Below are positions 55,300 to 64,000 of a DNA stretch of 64,000 nucleotides, piece by piece (position 1 is the stretch's first letter; every line of letters begins with the position of its first letter). This stretch comes from Kingdonia uniflora (lineage: Eukaryota > Streptophyta > Magnoliopsida > Ranunculales > Circaeasteraceae). Position numbers and translations under genes: made by a program. The stretch spans positions 2,108,001 to 2,172,000 of the forward strand of contig JACGCM010000560.1 in the NCBI GenBank assembly GCA_014058105.1. Direction: 5' to 3'. A model generated the notes under the pieces. The model was not told where the DNA came from, did not search any database, and saw only the letters and a program-made list of their open reading frames with translations.

Positions 55300-56496
55300 A
55301 ATGTCACCTCTGGGTCAGAGCACGCAGATAGTTCAAGCAGAAGAAAATGTTACATAGCAGATCTGCGGGCTACTTTAAATTTAGAAACAAAAAAATGTAC
55401 TGCTTTGGAGCAGCAGTTAGCAAGTGTACATGACACACTAAAGGTTCTACAGGGTCAGTAGGTCGCTGCCCAGAAGAACAAAGCCATGCAACCTAAAGGC
55501 TTGTAGATCTCCATTCATGATAGAATAGGACCTCCTCCAAAAGGAAATCACGTAGGAGGTGCACTTTGATCTAACCATCATCAACAGGAAATGGAGCCCA
55601 TCCCAATCCAGGAGGCCTACCAGGAAGTGGATGGCAGCCCAGCGGGAGTCAGACAGGCTAAAAATCTACCTTGAAGAGTTTGAGTCCCAGCAAAAAAATG
55701 TCAAAATGAAGGGAAGGGCAACCATAATCCTGGAGAAGGATGCGTTACACACCCGACCGCCGCAGCTTGACAATATGTGACTCAGGAACAGGTTGACAAG
55801 TGAATAAAAGAATTACTCAAAGCTTAGACTCTGACTAAAGGAATCCACAACATATTATAAAAAAGCCCGATCGCACAGGAGTTATTGGATAGTGAGGTCC
55901 TCACCGGGTTCTATACTCTGAAAATCTGAAAATACAAAGGAACTAATCCAGTAGAACACGTCCAAGAGTTCCAAGATGCTTTAGGCCTATATTCCACGTC
56001 CAACCATATTCTATGCCGGGTCTTCCCGACCAGCTTATCAGGCGTGCCCCTGTGATGGTTCCACATACTACTTGAAGGATCCATCACAACTTTCAAACAG
56101 CTGCTAGAAGACTTCATCAAGAATTACTCGCACAACAGACACAAAGAGGAGAATCTATTCTCTCCTTTTAGCCTTAAGAAGATGCCTGGATGGAAGCTTG
56201 AGACATTCACTAAGAAGTTTTTGGAGTTAGATCGAAAGGTAGATCGGCTCGACCAGAAGATTACTATTTTAGCTTTCATCAATGTTTTACTTGTTGATGG
56301 ATGGGGGAAAGAGTACCTCGTCCTAAACAAGCCAACAACTCTGGAAGACATGATCGAAAAAGTCAGCGTGTATATCGACCTGGAAAGAATGGTGTCTGAT
56401 AGGCAAAAACCTCAGAAGTCAACATTAACAGCTCGAGATCAGTCAGCCAACCAGGATTTCAATCGTGTTATCGATCCGGGAGGAGACAAGAAATGA
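55300..56496 (+). pseudogene. Element E gag
   Basis: The best-conserved part is the capsid core (55890-56496). It has TNPVEHVQEFQDALGLYSTS (the DP.EH segment, here NPVEH), CRVFPTSLSGVPL, then WF...EGSITTFKQLLEDFI, NLFSPFSLKKMPGWKLETFT, and the C-terminal NKPTTLEDMIEKVSVYIDLE. The N-terminal part (55300-55780) is a basic, Gln-rich stretch with frame breaks. In-frame stops at about 55929 and 56058 disable it. The zinc knuckle normally after this region is not recognisable (56500-56560). Confidence 0.75.
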
Positions 56497-56535
56497 ACAA
56501 AACCTAACGGCGAGTGACTTCGAAAGGGGAGTAAC

Positions 56536-56892
56536 TTGCCAAAGCCCTGTCCTCCTAAGATGAATGTGACCATAGCCAACATTTATCCTATACTTCAAAA
56601 GGATAGGTTTTTCTGTAATGCACAGTATCTCCAACCCATTGAGAACAAACCATATTGTATTCACCACAAGGTCAGACATCATGAAACAAAACACTGCTTT
56701 GCTTTACAACGATTGCTGAAGTATATCTTTGTTGATGGACGAATGCATGAGTACATTGTAGACGTCGAAAGTAACAAGAACGGGAGTTACAAACTTCCTA
56801 CAAAAATCGTACAAACCGAAGAGCCGGCAAGAGAAAAACACTTAAACCATATGTCGCTCTGCCACTTCATTCAGACTCAGATCGTCAACTAA
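56536..56892 (+). pseudogene. Element E gag C-terminal region / protease linker
   Basis: Open for 118 codons with FCNAQYLQPIENKPYCIHHK and RHHETKHCFALQRLLKYI. In Tat polyproteins a CxxH..H..(E/D)C-type segment of this form (YC.xH...xH.T..C..L) lies between gag and protease. It probably corresponds to the nucleocapsid-like zinc segment. Confidence 0.6.
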
Positions 56893-56940
56893 TCGAACAT
56901 AAGATAAAAAAGACGTGTCGGCCAATGTCACGACCTATCC

Positions 56941-57375
56941 ATGAAAGACAAAGAAGCTTGTTTACTTCCCATGTTTAGCTCTCAGCGAACAGGAATTTCT
57001 TTTGAAGACTGTGATGTTCGTCATATCAACTATCATCACCATGATGCTTTGGTGATCATATTAAAAGTGAGAAATATGGTGCTTCATACGATGATGATAG
57101 ATACTGGTAGTACTATCAAACTAATCTTTCAAAACACGATTGATCAGATGGGACTGGCCAACAAAGTACAACCCAGTAACATTGATATTTATGGATTCAA
57201 AGGATCTAGAGAAAAACGTGCAGGAAAGATTATACTTCCTATTACGGCAGGCCCCGTGATACTTGACATTGTCTTTTACGCTATCAATACAAAATCCTAT
57301 TATTCAGGGATAATGGGATATTGTTGCTTACACAATATGCAGACTATTCCATCCACCTATCATTTAGCGCTGTAA
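56941..57375 (+). pseudogene. Element E aspartic protease
   Basis: An open frame of 144 codons, nearly intact. ISFEDCDVRHINYHHHDALV is followed by the catalytic MMIDTGSTIKLIF (DTGS present), then IYGFKGSREKRAGKIILPIT and YYSGIMGYCCLHNMQTIPST. In working copies the last block reads Y..I.GR.WL...., so the Gly-Arg of the second conserved block is changed to GY. The protease cuts the gag-pol polyprotein. It is the longest open pol frame in the window and ends in a stop at 57373. Confidence 0.75.
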
Positions 57376-57479
57376 TTTGAATGGAATGGCAGCATATATG
57401 AAATTAAAAGAAGTCAGAAGCTAGTACGAGCATGTGAATATTCATTTGTCATTGTTCCAGAATCCTCAGAGCCGCAGCT

Positions 57480-58420
57480 TGCATAACAATTATAGAAAAT
57501 AACAAGACACAATATAAAAAACTATATAGTAAACTCTACATAAAACCATCTGCCAAGCGCAAAAACAACAGAGTACGTCGAAATCAGTTGAGAAAAGCGA
57601 GGAACATACGTTGGCACTCTTCTTCCAATAGAAAAATAAGATGCCCTCATCCAGTTCCTTAATGATAACAGTGATGTCTTCGCTTGGACCTTTCATGAGA
57701 TGTCGGGAATTGATCCAAATCTGGCCTGCCATAAGCTCAATTTGAAAGATAAGGCCGAAGCTATGAATCAAAAGCAGAGAACCTTAGCACCAAGACTCTG
57801 AGAAGAACTCAATAAAAAAAATGATAAACTCATCGAAGTTGGCTTTATCAGAAAGGCAAATTACCCAGAGTGGATCACGAACATTGTGGCAGTCCTAAAG
57901 AAGAATGATAAGATCAGGGTGTGCGTGGATTTCATAGACCTCAACAAATATACTCCAAAGTATAGTTTTCCACTTCCTATCATAAACCATCTGCTCGATT
58001 CTACTGCGGGAAACGAACTCGTGTCCATGATGGATGCCGCATCAGGATACAATTAGATACATATGCTACTTGATGACCAAGAAAAGATAACTTTCATTAC
58101 AGAGCATGGCTTATACTACTCAAAGGTCATGACTTTCAGTCTCAAGAATCTTGGAGCCACTTATCAACGTTTGATGACACAGATGTTCAAAGATCACCTC
58201 AAAAAAATGATGGAAGTCTACATTGATGATATGTTGTGTAAATGTCATAAAAAAGATAACCAAATTAAAGACTTACGCACTGCTTTCAAAAATCTCTGCT
58301 TCTACAAGATAAGGCTCAACCCTAAAAAATGCCAGTTCAGGGTCCAGTCAGGAAAATTTTTAGTACATTTAATCAGTAAGAGAGGTATAGAAGCTGATTC
58401 ACATCGTATTTGAGTACTAT
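57480..58420 (+). pseudogene. Element E reverse transcriptase
   Basis: Motifs in order: FAWTFHEMSGIDPNLACHKL (57677-57736), RKANYPEWITNIVAVLKKND, CVDFIDLNKYTPKYSFPLP, then SMMDAASGYN followed by a stop (about 58054). Frame 58063-58413 has FITEHGLYYSKVMTFSLKNL, GATYQRLMTQMFKDHL, the catalytic VYIDDM (58216-58233) and LNPKKCQFRV. The catalytic Asp pair is intact, but at least two stops and the altered PFGLKN motif (here TFSLKN) show it is dead. The sequence is on the same strand as the LTR. Confidence 0.8.
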
Positions 58421-58609
58421 TGTCTATGCCTTCTCCAAAAACAAAGAAAGACCTACAGAAGTTAGCAAGCAATATTTCTGCAATAAATCATTTTGTTTCA
58501 AAGTCTTCAGATCGATGTCAATGGTTGTTCAACCTATTACATGAAGGGACAACAAAATAGAAGTCTAAAAAGGATCCTGAGATTGAGTGGACAATATAGT
58601 GTAAATAGC

Positions 58610-59010
58610 TTTTCAAGAACTTAAACTTTACTTGGGATCACCACCAGTGATGAGTACACCTAACGAGGGGGAAGAACTCACAATATATCTTGTAGTTTCT
58701 GATGAATCATTAAGTTCTATTCTCATTCGACTTGATGGGAAAACAAAAAAACCTATTTACTTCATCAGTAAAACTCTTATTCCAGCAGCGTCCCGGTATA
58801 CCAAGATTGAGAAATTGCTCTTAGCTCTCGTGTACTCATAGTAAAAATTGAGACAGTATTTTCAAGCACAATCAGTTAGAGTAGTGATAAATTACCCTTT
58901 GCGAAAGATCTTATCCAAACAGGAAAAAATTCGGATGAGTAAAACAATGGTCGATCACTCTTGGCGAACATGACATCCGCTTTGAACCACGACATTCTAA
59001 AAAAGGTCAA
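58610..59010 (+). pseudogene. Element E first RNase H relic
   Basis: The 58632-58841 frame includes ELTIYLVVSDESLSSILIRL, TKKPIYFISKTLIPAASRY and EKLLLALVYS, the core of the Ty3/gypsy RNase H domain. Downstream AQSVRVVINYPLRKILSKQE and RMSKTMVDHSWRT-like remains follow across a stop at 58840. This activity degrades the RNA strand in reverse transcription. It is interrupted by several stops. Confidence 0.7.
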
Positions 59011-59640
59011 GCAGTAGTAGACTTCCTTACGGATTTCTCAGTAGAAGATCCTAACTGGGAAGAAGACAGCACGGATACCAATAAGAAACAATTCGAAGAA
59101 AAATTCAAAGAGAAGTCAGACTGGATAACTCGAAAGGGGTGGCGTCTTTAAACTGATGGATCTTCCGGACCTGTAAGATCACGAATCGGAATCGTGTTTA
59201 TCACACCTTCCAATGATAGGACTGAGAAGGCAATCAGGCTCAATTTCGAAGCTACCAATAATGTGGCCAAGTATGAAGCAATGATTCACGGTTTGGATAT
59301 GGCGCTTGAGATTGGAGTCTCCGAACAGTCTGTGTACATGACCTCTTTACTTATTATGAACCATTACATAAAAAAATTCTAGAAGAATGGAAAGATGATT
59401 GACTACGCAGCAGCAGTAGCCGACAGAATGAGCATATTCAAAAGAATTACTATCAAACATTTAACGCGCGGAGAAAATAAACATTTGGACTCTCTCAGAT
59501 ATCTGGCAGGAATCCTTGGCACGCAAGCTCGTTATCTGAAGATCGAAGTATTATCCACCCCCAGCATTAACATCATAAGCTCAAATTCTGCCAATACAGT
59601 GAGCATTAAAGAGGGCGAGGACAATTGGAGATGACCTTTC
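59011..59640 (+). pseudogene. Element E archaeal-type (second) RNase H relic
   Basis: The frame contains TDGSSGPVRSRIGIVFITPS, then KAIRLNFEATNNVAKYEAMI and HGLDMALEIGV, the characteristic (V/T)DG(A/S)s...G.G...I.P and F.ATNN.AEYEAL motifs of the second RNase H. Here the E of AEYEA is K (AKYEA), a catalytic-region change. FKRITIKHLTRGENKHLDSL and YLAGILG close the domain. The presence of this extra domain between RNase H and integrase is a hallmark of Tat elements. A stop lies just before TDG and another at 59380. Confidence 0.8.
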
Positions 59641-60700
59641 CTTAAGTATATTGTGACTAAAAGTACGTTTGACGATGAACTCTCAATAGATCCCACTGAA
59701 AGGAGACGCGTGTTTGATAATGCTAAGTGGTACATTGTGGAAAACGACCATACCTTGAATGTTTATTTAGCAAAGAAGCTCAAAATTTCTTACACGAACT
59801 TCATGTAGCAGGACGATCTCTAGCCAATCGAGCTTTTACTCAAGGAGTCTTTTGGCCTAAAATAAAAGCTCAAGCCATTGAGCTCGCATGCAAGTACGAT
59901 GCCTATCAACAACATGGCCCCCAAATTCGAGTTCCAGCCTTAGAACTCCATTCCAGCAACGTTGTCTGGCCATTTAAAAGATGGGAACTCAATCTCATAG
60001 AAGAATTCCCCACCGCGCCAGGTAGAAGGAAGCACTTCTTAGTAGCAAGGGATTACTTCACTAAATGGGTAGAAGCAGTCCCACTGTGTCGCACACGAGA
60101 AGACGAAGTCATCAAACTTATATGGGAAACCATCATCATCTATTATGGATGCCCCCATCTCATCAGAATTGATAATAGACCTCAGTTCGTCGGTTCCAAA
60201 GTCGTTGAATTCCTAAACTAGCACAACATCATACACTCTCCTTTCAATCCATATATCCCACAAGGAAATGGTCAGGCCAAAATTACTAATTGCACTATCA
60301 TGGATGGAATCAAAAAATGTTTGACAGAGAAAAAGTAAAATTGGGTCTAAGAATTACTGCATGTATTTTGGGCGTATCGCACAACATCTCGAGTATCAAC
60401 TGGATGTACGTCATTCCTCCTGGCTTATGATACAGAAGCAATCATCCCCACTCGGTATCATCACCCAATATGCGACCATACCCTGACAGGTGAAGAAAAT
60501 GAATTCCAGTTGGCATATAACCTGAATTGGATTGAGAAGACTAGAGACAGAGCATTCATAAATTTGGGAAGATACTACCAATCTCTATCCCAATCTTACA
60601 ACAAGCGGGTTTGTCACAGAAAGTTTGAAATCAAAAATCTCGTCCTAAGTGAAATTCCCAAATACAAAAAATAAGTAAATGATAGGAAACTGTCCAAAAA
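59641..60700 (+). pseudogene. Element E integrase
   Basis: The N-terminal zinc region has HELHVAGRSLANRAFTQGVF and ACKYDAYQQH, where the CxxC is CKYD. Of the DDE residues, the first Asp region reads RWELNLIEEFPTAPG (Asp to Asn), the second is kept in LIRIDNRPQFVG, and the Glu region reads NGQAKITNCTIMDG (Glu to Lys). All three are within the 59727-60221 frame or its continuation after a stop at 60221. FWAYRTTSRVSTGCTSFLLA and WIEKTRDRAFINLGRYYQSL belong to the C-terminal part. Integrase inserts the cDNA; here it is inactive. Confidence 0.8.
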
Positions 60701-61060
60701 TTAGGAAGGTTCTTTTATTATTGTTGGAAAAAGTGGCTTTGGTTCTTACGATCTCGCCACTAAACACGGAGATTGAATCCCTAATCCTTGGAACACGAGG
60801 AGATTGAAGTTCTATCGCAGATATAAATCTATCACAGTGTACTTTTCTATAAATTAATCTATCATCTTGTATGACGATCTTACATCAATGAAAGATTTAT
60901 GTTTGATCCTCATACGCCTTAGTACTTTCTACTGTTTCACACAGAACTTTATCTAACACATTCATCGTACGTCAATCTTGCACCAATGAAATACTTGTGT
61001 TCGATTACCCTACACTATAGTACATTTCTAATATATTCAACAAGTACTTCTATATACAGA
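60701..61060 (+). other. Element E 3' region before the tandem array
   Basis: Non-coding; CTTGTATGACGATCTTACA and AATGAAAGATTTATGTTTGAT have diverged duplicates (60870-60905 and 60968-61005). Confidence 0.45.
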
Positions 61061-61370
61061 TTACAGATCATTTGTTGCTTTGGCCAAACTGATCATCTAT
61101 ATATTACAGATCATTTGTTGTTTTGGCCAAACTGATCATCTATACATTACATATCGTTTGTCGCTTCGGCCAAACCGATCACCAATTACATTACAGATCG
61201 TTTATTAATTTGGCCAAACTAATCATTTATTTACATTATAGATCATTTGATGCTTTGGCCAAACTAATCATCTATACTTTACAAATCGTTTGTTGCTTCG
61301 GCCAAACTGATAGCATATCACATTACGAATCATTTATGGCTTCAGCCAAACCAATCTTCTATGTTCCTCT
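61061..61370 (+). repeat. 43-bp tandem array (about 7 units) in element E
   Basis: Unit core: TTACAGATC(A/G)TTTGTTG, CTTTGGCCAAACTGATCA, TCTATA. Divergence between units is moderate. Tandem arrays in this position are known for Tat-lineage elements and can seed satellites. The 88-codon ORF over it is a by-product. Confidence 0.85.
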
Positions 61371-61589
61371 ACGTTCGTTGCCTCAGTAACCATCTACTAT
61401 ACGATAGCCTCTGAAGCTATCCTATACAACATATATTCAACTTATACAGTATCGTTGGTTTATCAAAAGGTTAGTATAAATCACTATTCTAGCCAGTCCA
61501 ATTTTTATACACTTTATTTACTATACACGTTAGTATACATAGCACCTCCTCACAATCGTTACTCCACACTAGAACTATCACTCAAATCA
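61371..61589 (+). other. Short stretch between the array and the antisense ORF
   Basis: Nothing recognised. Confidence 0.35.
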
Positions 61590-64000
61590 TCAACATATAT
61601 TAGAGGGTCCCTCAACATCGTGTGTACAACCCTTGTACAGCCGTTGATGCATAAACTCTGGCATTCTCCCCATAAATATTTTCTTCCCATCTTTAACCAT
61701 ACTCTGTTTCAAAACTTCAATTTTGGGTACCAAGAGACTGAGATACTCATACCGTATTACCTCTATGTCACATTGTACACCTTTGCCAACTAAACCATCA
61801 TACACCAGTTTACTTTCTACTTCCAATCTCTTGAACTCTGATATAAAGAATGAAATTACTGTTGTCATATCTCTCTCATACACGTCTCCTGCCTCAGTCT
61901 ACACCTTTTTAGACAAAATAAGCTCGCTAAGTTTATTTTGAGCTTCCTTCAATGAAGTTTCCAAATGATCACAACGCTTCTCTACTCGTCATTTCTCATC
62001 CAACACATCAGAATTCTGAAACTCCAACACTGTCATGAACTCATCCATCTAATAAATCAAAGATATTGACCCATCAATTCCCATATCATGATTATCCCAT
62101 TCTACCCTCCTTTTATCAAGACGTATCTCCGTCTGTAATAGGTCAGCATCTAACTTCATATTTACGTCACGCAATTATGCATTCTCTTCCAGGTGTTCCA
62201 AGGTATTTAACTTTAACACCTGTATGGTATGCTCTAGAGTCATTACTTTGTTCCAAGCATCATTTGTGTTTTTGTTCTATTTATTGCGGGTCTCTTCCAT
62301 CTTCTTTATCAAAACATTAGTAACTAGCCACAACACTTCATACTTAGAAGCGTGAGCTCAAGTATCAGCTATCTCTGCTTCAAGCACATTTAATTATAAT
62401 TATAAGTCTTTCACATTTTTACCTTCCTCCTCTAATTCTGCCAACAGTTTTGTAATTCAAACTCGAGCAGATGTTAACTCTACCCCCTGCTGGCTAGCTT
62501 TCCTCGAGCCACCTGTAAATCCAACCTCTTTCTTACTTATAATTTCTTTAAACTCCTCTATTTTTCTCAGTCTGCTGGCGAGATTCACCTTTTTCTTTTG
62601 TAGCTCCTCAGACAATCGAGCTTCTATGTTTCGTTTTCGTGCTATCTCCACATTCATGCTTTCTTCCAATCCAATAGCATTTTTTAGTACCCCCTTACAC
62701 GAATATAGCTCAGCCTTCAATTGTCTACTTTGGACGTGTAACGCGTCACACTGACTTTGAATAGCTATCAGTTCTACCTATCATAACAGTTTATATTTAT
62801 AATAGTTCAATTATACCAACAAATTACATACTACGGTTAAAAAGTTTAAATCAAGAACATTGTATCTGAATAATATCGATACATTGTTCTATTTATCATC
62901 ACAGAGAACAGATTTCATTTATCGTCAACAACAGTATACAAAGATCTAACACATATGTAGGGCCGGTAAAAGGAAAGTGAGAATACCCTATTTTCGATTC
63001 TTCATGAAATGAGAAGATTACCCTTTATCTCTCGAACTATTTTTATTCGTTACTTGAACATCTACCAAAGTGGTAAATGTCACCACCTCCTGCGATCGGG
63101 GTATCAGACTTTCTACCTCCTCCTCACCCTCTTCTGGTGATAGTTCCCTCGGCCTCAGAATGAGTTTTTTACCAACAATTTCCCCATCACCTTTGGTAAA
63201 CCACATATTCTCCGCCTTGACATTCTCACATCAAAATCCTTCCCACATTCCGTCACAAACTTCCTAAATTTGTTCTCTACCCTAGCCAGTTCTCCCCCAT
63301 AAAATTCAATAGAACTGTCATATGGCGCTCATGTTCTGTTCGAGCAGCGACATTTGCTCACAAAGGATATAGATGCTCCTTCAATGTCATATGCACCTTG
63401 TGCAACCACTAGCACATTTCTTTCTGCAATACACCTAAAGCCCTCAAATTAGCTTTTACCTTCATTTGAATAGTCACTTCTTTCAACAATCGCGTTGCTA
63501 AAGACATTTTTTGCTCTACGTGTTATAATAAATCATCCAGTAACCCATTTAATTTACCCTCTAATCGCTTTTGAACCTCTATTTTCTCCTTTCTTATCCA
63601 AAAAAATACAATTCTCATGGCCTTTCAATTTTACATAAAGCCAAACGCATCAGATAAAGTTTTTACATCACCCTATATAACAGACACACCAGCTCGAGCA
63701 GAATATTTTCTCGCCTCTAAACTATGACAATTACGTACTTCTTAAGCTAAAAACATAACTCGAGCTGGGTCTAGAACTACACCTCTCTCCTTCAAAAGCT
63801 CTACATAAGCATCTTTCAACCCTCGTTCACTATCTACTTTGACCTCGAAATACAATATCAGAGCTATTAACATACTTTGACACCTAGCCTTATCACTCAG
63901 GTCATTAAAGCAGGCCAACTCTTTTGGTTTTTGCATTAATGTCCCCCTTTCCTCTTCCTTTCTTAACACCTCATCCCTTTCTATTTTTATTTAAGCATAT
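61590..64000 (-). pseudogene. Antisense coiled-coil ORF of element E
   Basis: Four minus-strand frames in order from the right (63969-63742, 63206-63018, 62720-62457 and 61883-61590) read as one protein opposite in sense to gag-pol. They contain KELACFNDLSDKARCQSMLI, EVKVDSERGLKDAYVELLKE, an acidic LSPEEGEEEVESL segment, a coiled coil (IEARLSEELQKKKVNLASRL, KIEEFKEIISKKEV), and near the end LVPKIEVLKQSMVKDGK. Stops separate the frames. The N-terminus probably lies beyond 64000, near the LTR. Antisense ORFs of unknown function in this position are known in several Tat elements. Confidence 0.6.

Larger units (their letters stand above)
40680..64000 (+). mobile_element. Element B: Athila-like Ty3/gypsy retrotransposon, split by elements C and E
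   Basis: B's own sequence is 40680-44677, 48705-54463 and, presumably, sequence beyond 64000 after element E. Order: 5' LTR, PBS, leader, gag, protease (split by C), integrase, two extra ORFs, 3' UTR (split by E). The PBS TGGCACCGTTGCCGGGGA is one change from the TGGCGCCGTTGCCGGGGA site used by Athila elements, complementary to tRNA-Asp. Between the protease end (about 49010) and the HLPRM linker (about 49117) there is no RT or RNase H, so B is a deletion derivative even before the later insertions. Confidence 0.75.
54464..64000 (+). mobile_element. Element E: Tat-lineage Ty3/gypsy retrotransposon, right end outside the window
   Basis: Order: 5' LTR, PBS, gag, protease, RT, RNase H, archaeal-type second RNase H, integrase, 43-bp tandem array, antisense coiled-coil ORF. 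The second RNase H after RT/RNase H, a Tat-type PBS, a 3' tandem array and an antisense extra ORF are hallmarks of the Tat lineage (Retand/Ogre-like). It is the most complete pol in the window but has stops in every domain. The 3' LTR lies beyond 64000. It is inserted in the 3' UTR of element B. Confidence 0.85.

Noticed and set aside
61123..61389. 88-codon plus-strand ORF.
   Set aside because: It is the translation of the 43-bp tandem array; unit length not a multiple of three and no protein-like composition.

Overview
The window is repeat-dominated nuclear DNA from a flowering plant, most likely a eudicot. It is AT-rich, has long non-coding stretches and TA and CT microsatellites, and is built mostly of decayed, nested plant transposable elements. 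No prokaryotic or organellar gene, rRNA, tRNA or CRISPR array was seen. All boundaries below were read by eye from repeats, LTR ends, primer-binding sites (PBS), polypurine tracts (PPT), target-site duplications (TSD) and translated relics, so most are good to a few bases or tens of bases.

Left third (1-24 kb). 1-1714 is the 3' end of a Ty3/gypsy element of probable Tat type with its LTR. A CACTA-type terminus ends at 4404. A roughly 10 kb Mutator-like element (MULE, 5734-15860, about 220-bp diverged terminal inverted repeats) carries a broken MURA/FAR1-type transposase. A Ty1/copia element (8396-15014, minus strand) is inserted in it, with near-matching 5-bp flanks, a gag relic, an extra 3' ORF that looks spliced, and LTRs carrying a 72-bp repeat built on the palindrome CGTTCGAACG. 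A third LTR of this family lies inverted inside it. Next come a solo LTR (15865-16342), a second MULE-TIR-like sequence, a GC-richer stretch of degenerate repeats, a copia PBS/LTR edge and several diverged duplications.

The only convincing host gene is at 23.7-24.0 kb: promoter, 5' UTR and first exon (23886-23990) of a LONELY GUY (LOG) cytokinin-activating phosphoribohydrolase, with a good splice donor. No second exon is visible in the remaining 40 kb.

Right two thirds (25.8-64 kb) is a nested retrotransposon cluster. Element A (25787-about 32640, minus) and element B (about 40680 to beyond the window, plus) are the same Athila-like Ty3/gypsy family. A contains a solo LTR with a perfect TSD (31411-32145). 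B is split inside its protease by element C (44678-48704) and inside its 3' UTR by element E (54464 onward), a Tat-lineage element with gag, protease, RT, two RNase H regions, integrase, a 43-bp tandem array and an antisense coiled-coil ORF. Between A and B lies a block (K) read as the 3' part of another Tat-like element: an antisense, apparently intron-bearing coiled-coil gene plus a 66-bp tandem array. It is interrupted by element D and by two copies of a 0.65-0.71 kb element with apparent 8-bp TSDs.

No retrotransposon here looks autonomous. Every pol region has stops, frameshifts or deletions, and none of the three Athila-like copies retains reverse transcriptase. The most unusual observations are the orphan LOG exon, the spliced extra ORFs in the copia and K elements, the palindromic LTR repeat that varies in copy number, and the D locus, where a solo LTR and a truncated copy share one target site.
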